From contig NZ_PIUM01000005.1 in the NCBI RefSeq assembly GCF_002845745.1, positions 62,001-126,000 on the forward strand: 64,000 nucleotides of DNA, read 5' to 3'. The DNA is from Telmatospirillum siberiense (GTDB lineage Bacteria > Pseudomonadota > Alphaproteobacteria > Rhodospirillales > Magnetospirillaceae). This document shows, in pieces, positions 18,471 through 27,142 of this stretch. Position numbers and translations under genes: made by a program. Within the stretch, counting starts at the first letter, position 1; every line of letters starts with the position of its first letter. The notes beneath the pieces were generated by a model. That model saw only the letters and a list, made by a program, of their open reading frames with translations, searched no databases and was not told the DNA's origin.

Positions 18471-19979
18471 ATGCAAACCTTGCGACGCGATCTGCTCGCC
18501 AGCGGAAAGCTCAATGTGGCCCATACGCCCGGAGCACCGGTTTATCCCGTCAATATTCTGCAAATCGGCGACGGAAATTTTCTGCGGGGATTCGTCGATT
18601 GGATGGTCGATACCGCCAATGGCCAGGGACTGTTCAAGGGCGGCGTCGCCATCGCCCAGCCCTTGGCCAAGGGTCTGGCCGAGCCGTTGAATGCTCAGGA
18701 AGGGCTCTACACGGTTCTGCTGCGCGGCATCGAGGGCGGCCAGGAGGTCGAGGCCCGGCGCGTGATCAGTTGCGTCTCCCAGTCCCTCAACCCTTATGAA
18801 CAATGGGACGCCATGCTGACCCTGGCGGCCAGCCCCGCTTTGCGCTTCGTCGTCTCCAACACGACCGAGGCCGGTATCGCCGATGCCGACGAGGCCTATA
18901 CGCCCGGCAAATGCCAGAACAATTTCCCGGCCAAGGTCGCGGCACTCCTGCATGCCCGCTATCAGAAGCTGGGCGGCACCAAGGAAAGCGGCCTGATCTT
19001 CCTGCCTTGCGAATTGATCGAGGCCAACGGTACCAATCTGAAGCGCATCGTGCTCTCCCATGCCAAGCGCTGGAAGCTGGAGGCCGGCTTCAGCGAGTGG
19101 GTCGAGAAGCACAACCATTTCCTCGACACCCTGGTCGACCGCATCGTCCCGGGCTATCCCGCGGCGGAAGCGCCGGCCCTCTATGACGCCTGGGGATACA
19201 AGGATCCGCTGGTGGTGGCCGCCGAGCCGTTCCACGTCTGGGTTATTCAAGGGCCGAAGGCCCTGGCCGAGGAATTCCCGCTGCACAAGGCCGGCCTCAA
19301 TGTGGTGTGGACCGACGATATGCAGCCCTACCGGACCCGCAAGGTCCGCATCCTCAACGGCGCCCATACCGCCAGCTCCCTGGCCGCCTATCGTGCCGGC
19401 CTGGACACGGTGAAGTCGATGATGGACGACGCCACGGTCTCGGCGTTTCTGAAAAAAGTGATGTTCGAAGAGATCGTCCCCTTCGTGCCCCTGCCCGAGG
19501 CCGAGCGCCAGAGCTACGCGGCGACCATCGTCGAGCGCTTCGGCAACCCCTATATCCGTCACGAACTGATTTCCATCGCGCTGAATTCGGTGTCGAAATG
19601 GAAGGTTCGCGTGCTGCCGACCGTCAAGGACTTCGCCGCCAAGAATGGAAAGGCTCCGTCCGGACTGGCCTTCTCGCTGGCCGCCCTCCTGTGGTTCTAC
19701 AAGGGTGACCTGGTGGGAGGCGATTATACCGGAAAGCGCGATGCCGGATCCTATCCCATCAAGGACGACGCCGCGGTGATCGAGACCCTCGCCGCCGCCT
19801 GGAAGGCGGCGAAGGCCGGTCAGGCCGCCGCGGTGGCTGCTCCGCTGCTGGGGAACACCCATCTGTGGGGCGAGGATCTGACCAAGGTGCCGGGATTGGC
19901 CGAACAGGTCGGACAGGCGCTGACGGCGATCGAAGCCAAGGGCGTCAAGGCGGCCATTCAGGATCTCCTGTCCGCCTAA
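18471..19979 (+). CDS. uxaB: Tagaturonate reductase (altronate oxidoreductase)
   Basis: NADH-dependent reduction of tagaturonate to altronate. 502 residues of the mannitol-dehydrogenase superfamily. The N-terminal Rossmann part has NILQIGDGNFLRGFVDWMVD; the UxaB-like FVVSNTTEAGIADADEAY and GLIFLPCELIEANGTNL follow. The catalytic region includes RKVRILNGAHTASSLAAYRAG, and the C terminus reads LWGEDLTKVPGL. The overall pattern follows E. coli UxaB more closely than UxuB. Start at the ATG at 18471 behind AAGGAAG. A 123-bp gap separates it from uxaC, and both are probably one transcript ending at the hairpin at 20009. Confidence 0.93.
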   Translation: MQTLRRDLLASGKLNVAHTPGAPVYPVNILQIGDGNFLRGFVDWMVDTANGQGLFKGGVAIAQPLAKGLAEPLNAQEGLYTVLLRGIEGGQEVEARRVISCVSQSLNPYEQWDAMLTLAASPALRFVVSNTTEAGIADADEAYTPGKCQNNFPAKVAALLHARYQKLGGTKESGLIFLPCELIEANGTNLKRIVLSHAKRWKLEAGFSEWVEKHNHFLDTLVDRIVPGYPAAEAPALYDAWGYKDPLVVAAEPFHVWVIQGPKALAEEFPLHKAGLNVVWTDDMQPYRTRKVRILNGAHTASSLAAYRAGLDTVKSMMDDATVSAFLKKVMFEEIVPFVPLPEAERQSYAATIVERFGNPYIRHELISIALNSVSKWKVRVLPTVKDFAAKNGKAPSGLAFSLAALLWFYKGDLVGGDYTGKRDAGSYPIKDDAAVIETLAAAWKAAKAGQAAAVAAPLLGNTHLWGEDLTKVPGLAEQVGQALTAIEAKGVKAAIQDLLSA

Positions 19980-20008
19980 GGCCTGCCGCCCGAACCGTTG
20001 GAACCGGG

Positions 20009-20044
20009 AGGGGCCGAACTGGATCTGAAAACAGTTCGGCCCCT
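20009..20044 (+). terminator. Hairpin after uxaB
   Basis: Perfect 13-bp stem AGGGGCCGAACTG / CAGTTCGGCCCCT with a 10-nt loop, 30 bp after the uxaB stop. No clear T-run follows. Confidence 0.75.
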
Positions 20045-20130
20045 CTGTTCGAGGGGGCGGAAATATCTTCGCGATTTACAGCCAAAGCGTCATGCCCGGC
20101 ACAGTTTGTGTGTTGCCCGTGACCAAAAGC

Positions 20131-20229
20131 CGTCATTGCCGGACTTGATCCGGCAATCCATGACTGCATAGATCGCCGACGTCATTTGAAGCGGGCACGT
20201 GGATGCCCGTGTCAAGCACGGGCATGACG
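20131..20229 (+). repeat. ~100-bp double-palindrome repeat, left of the GIY-YIG gene
   Basis: Palindrome GTCATTGCCGGACTTGATCC (continuing GGCAATCC), a linker containing GACTGCATAGATCGCCGACG, and a second palindrome of the GATGCCCG...CGGGCATGAC type. The unit recurs in the same orientation at 20709-20809 and inverted at 4959-5058. A lone half-palindrome lies at 20088-20105. The gap 19980-20296 holds nothing else apart from the uxaB hairpin. Confidence 0.88.
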
Positions 20230-20296
20230 ACCTTTGGTGGATAAACCGGGCACATCCGTGCCGGACAGCCGTGGCCTTGAGCCGGCCGTTCACGGA

Positions 20297-20584
20297 TCAC
20301 ATCAGTTGTTCGTAGAGGTCATCCCAGTTCGGGTTTGCTTTCAAAATCAAAGCAACCTCCCAGGCCCGCGACCAATGCTTCAGGTTTTTCTCCCGCTGGA
20401 TCGCGGTCGAAATATCTTCGTGGCGCTCAACATAGACCAGCCGTCTCAGGCCATACCGCTTGGTGAAGCCGTCGGCCTGCCCCTCCCGGTGTTCCCAGAC
20501 ACGACGTGCCAGATCGCTTGTGACGCCGACATAAAGCGTCCCGTTGGGCCGGTTCGTCATGAAATAAACCCATCCTCCGGGCAT
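20297..20584 (-). CDS. GIY-YIG nuclease-domain protein
   Basis: A 95-residue protein that is essentially one GIY-YIG domain: WVYFMTNRPNGTLYVGVTSD, then LARRVWEHREG (catalytic Arg region) and TAIQREKNLKHW (metal-binding Glu). This small, stand-alone type (often labelled UPF0213 or excinuclease-like) is common in alphaproteobacteria, and its cellular role is not established. The start at 20584 (MPGGWVYF) matches the family; the frame extends to 20704 through non-family sequence. It is bracketed by two direct copies of a ~100-bp double palindrome, which may be its substrate. Confidence 0.85.
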   Translation of the reverse strand: MPGGWVYFMTNRPNGTLYVGVTSDLARRVWEHREGQADGFTKRYGLRRLVYVERHEDISTAIQREKNLKHWSRAWEVALILKANPNWDDLYEQLM

Positions 20585-20708
20585 GGGGACGATTGTTTCC
20601 CAAAGTCGGTCTGACGACAACGATAGCGTGGATGGTAGGGTAAAGCCCTCGGTTGTCCGGTACGGATCGTGCCTTGCCTCTATTCGAATGGTGATCACAA
20701 CCAAATAC

Positions 20709-20809
20709 CGTCATTGCCGGGCTTGACCCGGCAATCCATGATTGCATTGGTCTGCCGACGTCATTGGAGGCAGACAGGTGGGTGCCCGGATCAAGTCCGG
20801 GCATGACGG
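20709..20809 (+). repeat. ~100-bp double-palindrome repeat, right of the GIY-YIG gene
   Basis: Same architecture and orientation as 20131-20229: palindrome, linker with GATTGCATTGGTCTGCCGAC, then a second palindrome ending in GGGCATGACGG. It lies about 125 bp upstream of the GIY-YIG start. The following 300 bp (20810-21119) show no gene. Confidence 0.88.
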
Positions 20810-21119
20810 TATCTGGTTGCGGCAAATATAGGCGCCGGCACGGCCGTGGGTTTGCCCGCCTCATCCGATACGCCCAAGCGCGTCCAATCCCAGGTATCGG
20901 GAGCCCCCTCGCGACATCTGAAAATCACGATTGGCGACGCTTCCCGGCCGTGCGGTTTCCGCTCGCTCTCACCCCTCGCGAGAGGGCCGGCGCCCTCCCG
21001 ACTGTGACAAATTTGTTGATTGCGAAATGATCAAATTCCAAATGGATGAAGCTCTTAAGGGTGCACCGCACACAACTGTATCATAAATAACACAGTGTTT
21101 GCTTTCGATCCGAAAGCGG

Positions 21120-21163
21120 TGGCCTTACCGCTTGACCCTCCCTCTTTTTTTGCTCATTGTCCA
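21120..21163 (+). promoter_or_regulatory. Conserved 44-bp promoter/operator block of the porin gene
   Basis: TGGCCTTACCGCTTGACC is identical to the uxaC block over 18 bp. The two blocks also share a T-tract followed by TGC, and TTGTCCA at exactly the same spacing (37 bp from block start). It lies 96 bp before the porin ATG. Confidence 0.7.
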
Positions 21164-21258
21164 CGCTACTTGGGATTTTATTGTTCCAGTAGCGTCGGGC
21201 ATCGACCGAAAATTTCGCGTGGGTGGCGACAAACAGTTTTAGGGGAGAACAGAGCAAA

Positions 21259-22848
21259 ATGCGTAGCCTTAACAAGTATGGAACGATGGCAGCCGCCGTC
21301 GCCCTGCTCGCGGCATCCGGCACGGTCGCCCAGGCGGCCGACGTCGATCTGCAGAGCCTTCAGCAGCAAATCAACCAGCTCCAGCAGCAGCTCAAGGATT
21401 TGCAGGCCAAGCAGGCCGCGGCCCCCGCTCCGGCCGCCGCCGCGGCTATTCCGGTCGCTGCTCCTCCTCCCGCTGGCACGCAGCAACCTGGCAGCTTCCT
21501 TGGCGCCTTCAAGATTCCCGGCACCAACACCATGATGAAGATCGGCGGCTTCGCCAAGATGGACGTCACCTATGACGCCGAAGGCAATCTGGGTGCCGCC
21601 GGTGCGCAGAGCTACGCCATCAACAAGACAGCGTTGGCCAACGCGACGGGTAACGGAAGTTCCGCGACCGGCGGCAACGCCGGCTTCGCCCTGGCTGGCA
21701 CGCCTGCGGCTCGTCAAACCGGCCGCTTCCAGATGGATGCCCGGACGTCCCGTCTGATCGCCGAGACCCGGACGCCGACCGAATATGGCGAGGTCAAGTT
21801 CTTCATCGAGAGCGAATTCCGCGGCAGCAACTACGACGGAAACTCCTCCAACTCCAACTCCTCGACCCTGCGTCTGCGTCAGGCTTATGGAACGTTGGGC
21901 AATCTGACCGCCGGCCAGACCTATTCCCTGTGGACCGACCGCGCCACCATCCCGAACTCCATCGATCTGACCGGCCCGGCCGGCACCGAAAGCGGTGTCC
22001 GCCAGGCGGTTCTGCAATATCGCTGGGACCTCGACAAGGATCAGAAGAATCAGATCTATGTCGGTGTGGAAAACCCCTATAACGATTACGTTGGCGCGGA
22101 TAAGGAAGCCTTCACCACGGCCGGTGGCAACATGCCCATCGACAACACCACCAAGGCGCCCGATATCCTGGCCAAATATGCCATCAATGGATCGTGGGGC
22201 CGGTGGAGCACCACCCTCATGGCCCGTTACCTTGAGGTCGACGACGTTGCTGGTCTTTCCTATCCAAACGGCATCAGCGGCACCAAGAATGTTTACGCTC
22301 ATGATGCGACGATCGGCTATGGCTTCTCGACCGGTCCGAAAATCTATACGGGCCTTGGCAACGCCAAGAATGCCATTCTCTTCCGCGTGAGCGGTGGTGA
22401 GGGTGTCGGCCGGTACATGAACATCCAGTCGGCCTCGGCGGTGGTTAATGGTCAAGGCAAGCTCCAGACCCAACTGGTCGGCGGCTATAACGTCAACTAT
22501 CAGCATTGGTTCACCGACAGCATTCAGGGTAACCTGATCTATGGTCAGCAGCATACCTGGAATAAGAATGCTTGCGCCGTCACTGGTAGCAACTCGTTGT
22601 CTGCTTCCCAGGTCGCGGCGGGATGCTCTCAGGTCGCCAACGGCCTGCAGAACACGGTCAGCGAATTGGAAGCCAACGCCTTCTGGACCGTCAATCCATA
22701 CGTGACCTTCGGTGCGGCTTACATCTATGCCTACACCAATGTCGGTTCCCCTCTCTACCTGGGTACTACTACTGGGGCGACTCGCACCTATTCGGGCACG
22801 ACCGCGCACGACAACCGCATCCAGTTCTCCACCATCATCGGCTTCTAA
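21259..22848 (+). CDS. DcaP-like outer-membrane porin, probable hexuronate porin
   Basis: A 529-residue outer-membrane protein. Signal peptide MRSLNKYGTMAAAVALLAAS... with cleavage expected after AQA (about residue 28). A short Gln/Leu coiled coil follows (LQSLQQQINQLQQQLKDLQA), then a Pro/Ala linker. The beta-barrel opens with IPGTNTMMKIGGFAKMDVTY, as in DcaP porins, and ends in a C-terminal Phe (STIIGF). The ATG at 21259 is chosen because the signal peptide begins there, although the frame extends 12 codons upstream. Its promoter block matches that of uxaC, suggesting uptake of uronates or small uronate oligomers. Paralogous to the porin at 34300. Confidence 0.88.
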   Translation: MRSLNKYGTMAAAVALLAASGTVAQAADVDLQSLQQQINQLQQQLKDLQAKQAAAPAPAAAAAIPVAAPPPAGTQQPGSFLGAFKIPGTNTMMKIGGFAKMDVTYDAEGNLGAAGAQSYAINKTALANATGNGSSATGGNAGFALAGTPAARQTGRFQMDARTSRLIAETRTPTEYGEVKFFIESEFRGSNYDGNSSNSNSSTLRLRQAYGTLGNLTAGQTYSLWTDRATIPNSIDLTGPAGTESGVRQAVLQYRWDLDKDQKNQIYVGVENPYNDYVGADKEAFTTAGGNMPIDNTTKAPDILAKYAINGSWGRWSTTLMARYLEVDDVAGLSYPNGISGTKNVYAHDATIGYGFSTGPKIYTGLGNAKNAILFRVSGGEGVGRYMNIQSASAVVNGQGKLQTQLVGGYNVNYQHWFTDSIQGNLIYGQQHTWNKNACAVTGSNSLSASQVAAGCSQVANGLQNTVSELEANAFWTVNPYVTFGAAYIYAYTNVGSPLYLGTTTGATRTYSGTTAHDNRIQFSTIIGF

Positions 22849-22858
22849 GACGGTTTGC

Positions 22859-22938
22859 GCCCCGGAGATTTTCTCCGGGGCCTTTCCCCAAAGAGGCAAA
22901 AGGTTTACGGCCGGTATCGGGTTTCCGATACCGGCCGT
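22859..22938 (+). terminator. Two tandem hairpins after the porin gene
   Basis: First: GCCCCGGAGA-TTT-TCTCCGGGGC followed by CTTTC (22859-22885), 11 bp after the stop. Second: a 14-bp perfect stem ACGGCCGGTATCGG / CCGATACCGGCCGT with a 4-nt loop (22907-22938). The first is the likely terminator. Confidence 0.82.
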
Positions 22939-23027
22939 TTGCTTATGTGAGGTTCAGGGCATCCCACCGAAAGGCGGAAGAAATACTCAGGTCTTGTGCG
23001 ACTTTCCCCCTCATTCTTCCGTGAGGG

Positions 23028-23195
23028 GCTATAGCATTCACACATCTTTTTGGGTGGCACCGGCGTCCCTGCCGGTGTTCCGGCGTGAGCCGGAAAGGGT
23101 CCGCCTGTCGGCGGATCACCGGCACGGAGGCCGGTGCCACTGTTTTATTCAAGGCTGGCAATGCACTGATGAAACGACAAAATTTGAGATGCGTG
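23028..23195 (+). repeat. GGCACCGG-type dispersed repeat, copy 1
   Basis: Contains ATTCACACATCTTTTTGGGT, then GTGGCACCGGCGTCCCTGCC, nested palindromes, and GGCAATGCACTGATGAAACG near the right end. An inverted copy with the same segments in reverse order occurs at about 33790-34003. It occupies most of the gap between the porin terminators and the O-antigen ligase gene. Confidence 0.85.
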
Positions 23196-23233
23196 CCTAC
23201 CCCCTGTGGAGGAAGTCAGCGCCGATGCGCTTA

Positions 23234-24427
23234 TCACAGGGAATGACGGAGCGATGCCGATTCTGCTCTGGGGATGTCGGCCGCCGCCTTGCCTTTCACC
23301 GTCATCGCCGTGGCGATGATGATCGGCAGCCAGACGATATACCACTGGGGGGAGGGGTTCTTGATGAACTGGCCGGTATCGGTGATCCCCGCGATCAAGG
23401 GAATGCTGATCAGGGCGAGCAGGAAGGCGCGATCCCGGTTTTCGGCTCTTTTCAATATTCTCCAGACCACGGCGGAGAACAGCATCGCCACCAGGGCCAG
23501 TCCGACGCAGCCGCCATAAAACAATGCTGAGAAATACATGCTGTGCGGGAAGGTGATCCAATCTTCCGTAAAGGTCGCCACCGTGGCGACGCCGTAACCG
23601 AGAAGCGGTCTTTCCGCCACATAATCGAGAGTGGCCGCCCATATGCGCAAGCGCATGGGATCACGGAGAACGTTCTCCATGATGAAATGCCGCAAGGGCT
23701 CGGACGCGAAAAAGAGCCCGCCGGCCAAGACGGTCAGGCATAGGAAAACCAGGAACATCAACCGGGGCCGAACCAGCCAGAGGAAAAGTCCGGCCGCCCA
23801 GGCCAGGGCGACGAAGGATCCTCGGCTCCCCGTAAGGACGATGAAGATCAGGGCGGCGAACAGGCTCAGTCCCTGAAGAACGCGCTCCCTGCGCGGATTG
23901 CCGGGCCCCTGGGGCTCGAACAAATTCCGCAGGGCAAAGACCGCGGTTACCGCGATAATGTCCGAGCCGAGAATCTGATGTCTGGTTTCCGCCCACCCGG
24001 TCAGCCGGGTGTCGAACGACTGGGCCAGAAAAACATAATAATGGAGCGCGGAGATGACGATATTGACGGTCGCCGCGATGGGGAGAAAGCGGAAGAGCCG
24101 CTCCCGCCATGGATTGCCAGTATCGCTGAAAAACAACAGCCCGCCGATGACGAAAAGCGCGTTGGTGACGGTCGCGGCGGCATATTGCCCGATACGAGGG
24201 GCCGGTTGGTTGACGCCCCACAGCAAAGTCAGGCCGAACCATAGAATGGTGACGAGAAAAAGTCCGGCAAGCGGGTCCCGCAAGCAGGCGAAATCCCGCT
24301 TGCGCCAGGCTTCCCGCGCGGTGAGGGGGGCTGCCCCCAGATAAAATATCATGGCCCAGACGGGGCTGGGAGTGACGAAAAAACCAAGTATTACAAATAT
24401 AAAAAAAGAAATCTGGAAATAATTCAT
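23234..24427 (-). CDS. O-antigen ligase/polymerase-like membrane protein
   Basis: A 397-residue polytopic inner-membrane protein with about 10-12 helices and the Wzy_C (O-antigen ligase) signature. Conserved features are VLTGSRGSFVALAW with its Arg, and ERPLLGYGVATVATFTEDW followed by a His (FPHSMYF) in the large periplasmic loop. It probably attaches or polymerises surface polysaccharide on the periplasmic side. The ATG at 24427 lies one base after the TGA of the upstream glycosyltransferase, so translation is probably coupled. Confidence 0.82.
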   Translation of the reverse strand: MNYFQISFFIFVILGFFVTPSPVWAMIFYLGAAPLTAREAWRKRDFACLRDPLAGLFLVTILWFGLTLLWGVNQPAPRIGQYAAATVTNALFVIGGLLFFSDTGNPWRERLFRFLPIAATVNIVISALHYYVFLAQSFDTRLTGWAETRHQILGSDIIAVTAVFALRNLFEPQGPGNPRRERVLQGLSLFAALIFIVLTGSRGSFVALAWAAGLFLWLVRPRLMFLVFLCLTVLAGGLFFASEPLRHFIMENVLRDPMRLRIWAATLDYVAERPLLGYGVATVATFTEDWITFPHSMYFSALFYGGCVGLALVAMLFSAVVWRILKRAENRDRAFLLALISIPLIAGITDTGQFIKNPSPQWYIVWLPIIIATAMTVKGKAAADIPRAESASLRHSL

Positions 24428-24428
24428 G

Positions 24429-25514
24429 TCAGCGATGCCAGACATGTTTTGCCGGGTCAATCTCTCCCATGATCACGCCAACCATATAAGAGGCGACTTT
24501 CGTCGTATCGAAGACGTCGACATAAGCCTGCCACCCCTTCCGCGCGACCGATCGCCGTTCATCGTCGTGGGCATGAAAGTAACGGATCTTGTCGATCATC
24601 TCGTCTTCCGTCGAATAGAAGGCGAACTCGTCCTCGCCGAAGATCTCCGGATAGCCGGTCGCCCGGTCGAGAAAGGTCAAGATGCCGCTTCCCGCCAACT
24701 GGGCGAAACGGTCGGAGGAATAAAGGGGAACATCGTTGCGCCGGCTGATGTTGAGCCCCATGGCCGCGGAGGCCAAGGCTTGTTCGAACGCCGCTCCGAA
24801 GGCATGGGGCGATCCCTCGCGGGCTCCCGGGAAAAGTCCCCGCAATGTCGGGCATTCCGCCACGATTCTTTCGACAATACGTCCGGAGGTCGTCTGGATT
24901 CCTCCATGGAAACGGGGGATTTCGGAATATCCGGCCGCATAAAACAGATCGAACGGCAGCTCATGGCTGCTCTTGGTGAAATTGCGAGCGCGCTCGATGC
25001 TTGGGTCGACGGGGTTGGGCAGAAAGGCGACCGCATGGCCGTTCCGACCGAGCGCCTGAAGATACTCCCCGCCCGTGGAGGAAAAGGTCCAATCCACCCG
25101 GTCGATCTTGCGTTCGACACGCTCGCGGTCTTCGTCGAGGAACAAGGGGTCGACCGACCATTGCGCCAGGCGGGTGTTCGGGCAAACGGAACGAAGTTCC
25201 TCCAAGGTCGAGGGGCGGATGGTATCGGCGTGTCCGAGAATGATGATATCGGGTCCGATTTCCTTGGCCAGTGCCACCAATTTACGGTTGGCCCCTTTCG
25301 CCCCGGTTTTCCGGTTGCGGAAAATGCTGGAGGCGCGGGCGACGTCGTCATCGCTGAAATTGATGACGTTGCATCCGGCGCGGGTCAGTCCATTCGATAA
25401 CTTGTAGGGAACCCCGAAAAAACCGGCGCCTTTCGGCCGAAACGAAAGTTTGGCGACGTAAATGATCTTGGGGCTTTTACCGGTCAAAACGTAAGGGGAC
25501 TGAAACACTGCCAT
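24429..25514 (-). CDS. Glycosyltransferase family 1-like protein (CgeB-like)
   Basis: Cytoplasmic protein (361 residues from MAVFQSPYVL) with a two-domain GT-B look. N-terminal part: FGVPYKLSNGLTRAGCNVIN and IIILGHADTIRPSTLEELRS. C-terminal part: GLNISRRNDVPLYSSDRFAQ, then LAGSGILTFLDRATGYPEIF, ending with helix ARKGWQAYVDVFD. That C-terminal layout is typical of 'glycosyl transferases group 1' of the CgeB/DUF3880 kind. Donor and acceptor are unknown. The start is uncertain (ATG at 25514 or 25571). Immediately upstream of the ligase-like gene, hence a two-gene polysaccharide operon. Confidence 0.75.
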   Translation of the reverse strand: MAVFQSPYVLTGKSPKIIYVAKLSFRPKGAGFFGVPYKLSNGLTRAGCNVINFSDDDVARASSIFRNRKTGAKGANRKLVALAKEIGPDIIILGHADTIRPSTLEELRSVCPNTRLAQWSVDPLFLDEDRERVERKIDRVDWTFSSTGGEYLQALGRNGHAVAFLPNPVDPSIERARNFTKSSHELPFDLFYAAGYSEIPRFHGGIQTTSGRIVERIVAECPTLRGLFPGAREGSPHAFGAAFEQALASAAMGLNISRRNDVPLYSSDRFAQLAGSGILTFLDRATGYPEIFGEDEFAFYSTEDEMIDKIRYFHAHDDERRSVARKGWQAYVDVFDTTKVASYMVGVIMGEIDPAKHVWHR

Positions 25515-25727
25515 GCTCCTCAGACTCGTACCGGCTGAGCGGGGCTCGATCTCTACACACCGCCGCTTCATTCCGTGAGGAGGCGGAGTGTAGAGAAGAA
25601 TCTGACGATTTTCGATTGGGATTTACCGTGGGATGCCCGATAAAGTCTGCATGATCTCCGCGCCAGACAAACAGAATGTCGGAAGCGATCGGAGGGTGCA
25701 TATTGCAATGATGATCAGGCGCAAGAC

Positions 25728-26990
25728 ATGGTTGGTGAGGTTGTTCGTTCGTTGTTCTTGAAGCGACGCCTCGGCGGCGGAATGCCGATCGTCTGGACAT
25801 TCAGTGTTCTGGCCTGTCTGGCTGTCGATAGCTTTTATTTTCCCGCGCGTCCGACGTTTCCCGATGAACGACGTTTTTTGGCCAGTGCGGCGTACTGGCT
25901 GAGTGACGGGGGATTCGTCTCCAACGGTGGGAAAGCCTGGGAAATGCCGCTTCCATCGATGATTTTTGCTGCGCTGCGCTGGCTTGTCGGTGGCGACGAT
26001 GTTCGCGAAATATATGCCATCCGCTGTTTTCAAGGCGTTCAAATCGTTCTGCAGTCATGGCTTGCCTTGCATATCACCAGATCTCTTTGCGGAGATGACA
26101 GGGCGGCCCGGTTGGCCGGCGCGATTGTCGCTTTTTATCCATTTTTTCTGTTTTACCAGGGGCTGGCCCTGAGCGAGACGCTGTTCGATACCGCCCTGCT
26201 GGCTTTCTTTGCCATGCTCCTGGTCTGGCGGAGACGGGGATGCCGGATTGGCGGAGCCTTGATCGGGGTGATGATTCTAGGGGGAATTGCCACATACGCG
26301 CGGGCCACTCTGACGATCTTGCCGCCACTGCTTCCGGTTGTCGTCGCATGGTCAAAAAAATGTTCGACACGTCACAGCCTGATGGTCCTGCTGATCGGGG
26401 CCACCGTCTATGCCGGGATGCTCTCCCCGTGGTGGATTCGCAATTTCCTTCTGTTCGACGCTTTCGTTCCCTTCGCCACGTCGTCGTCATCGGTGCTTTA
26501 TCTCGGGAATAATCCCGCCAATCTCCATGGTGACAGCGATTGGAGCAGGGATGCGGAACAAGATGTCGTTGAGCAAATCAATGCGATGCCGCAAGAATTG
26601 GATCGGCAGGCTGCCTATGCACAACGTGCCAAGAAATTCATGATGGAATATCCGGAGAAAACTATCGAGCGCTCTCTAAATAAGATAAGGAGATTCTGGA
26701 GCATAATTCCAAATGCGGATGGATACAGTACGGGTATTTTTTCCATTATTTCAGCAATTTCATTTGGGCCGGTGCTGATATTATCGATTATCGGTATTTT
26801 TGTTAATCGTCATATTTGGCGTAAAATCCTCCCGATTTATGCTCTTATTGCCTATTTTACAGTGATTCACGCTCTGACTGTTGGTTCATTGCGTTATCGG
26901 CTGCCCCTTGAGCCGTTCCTGATCGTGCTCGCGGCGATAACCGCGACCAGATTTCTTCCAAAACCGCGTAGCGGCGACGGCTCCATGTGA
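25728..26990 (+). CDS. GT39/ArnT-like membrane glycosyltransferase
   Basis: A 420-residue polytopic membrane protein. The first periplasmic loop carries an acidic motif, ARPTFPDERRFLASAAYWLS, like the Asp/Glu pair of the PMT_2/ArnT family that transfers sugars from polyprenyl phosphate. LSETLFDTALLAFFAMLLVW and SPWWIRNFLLFDAFVPFATS are also typical. Base composition drops after about 26,650 (runs of A and T, more AT-rich codons), unlike the neighbours, which hints at transfer. Divergent from the glycosyltransferase/ligase pair, with which it probably works in surface polysaccharide synthesis. Confidence 0.72.
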   Translation: MVGEVVRSLFLKRRLGGGMPIVWTFSVLACLAVDSFYFPARPTFPDERRFLASAAYWLSDGGFVSNGGKAWEMPLPSMIFAALRWLVGGDDVREIYAIRCFQGVQIVLQSWLALHITRSLCGDDRAARLAGAIVAFYPFFLFYQGLALSETLFDTALLAFFAMLLVWRRRGCRIGGALIGVMILGGIATYARATLTILPPLLPVVVAWSKKCSTRHSLMVLLIGATVYAGMLSPWWIRNFLLFDAFVPFATSSSSVLYLGNNPANLHGDSDWSRDAEQDVVEQINAMPQELDRQAAYAQRAKKFMMEYPEKTIERSLNKIRRFWSIIPNADGYSTGIFSIISAISFGPVLILSIIGIFVNRHIWRKILPIYALIAYFTVIHALTVGSLRYRLPLEPFLIVLAAITATRFLPKPRSGDGSM

Positions 26991-27010
26991 GGACAGCGCG
27001 GATACGTCGC

Positions 27011-27046
27011 CGGACAGGGGTTCAAATATGCGAAATCCTGTCCGGA
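27011..27046 (+). terminator. Hairpin after the GT39-like gene
   Basis: CCGGACAGG and CCTGTCCGG form a 9-bp stem about 20 bp after the stop. The loop is long (17 nt or so) and no T-run follows. Confidence 0.4.
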
Positions 27047-27142
27047 TCGGTTCCGGAACTCCAGGGAACAGATGGACCCGTCTTGCAGTCCGAATGAAGG
27101 CCGCGTAGCCTATTACGATAATGCCCATCCAAACATTATCGA

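Noticed and set aside
16845-19862. Minus-strand open frame of about 1005 codons opposite uxaC-uxaB
   Set aside because: Pure shadow of two well-supported genes on the + strand. Its translation is Gly/Arg/His-rich and has no family, as expected for the antisense of high-GC coding DNA.
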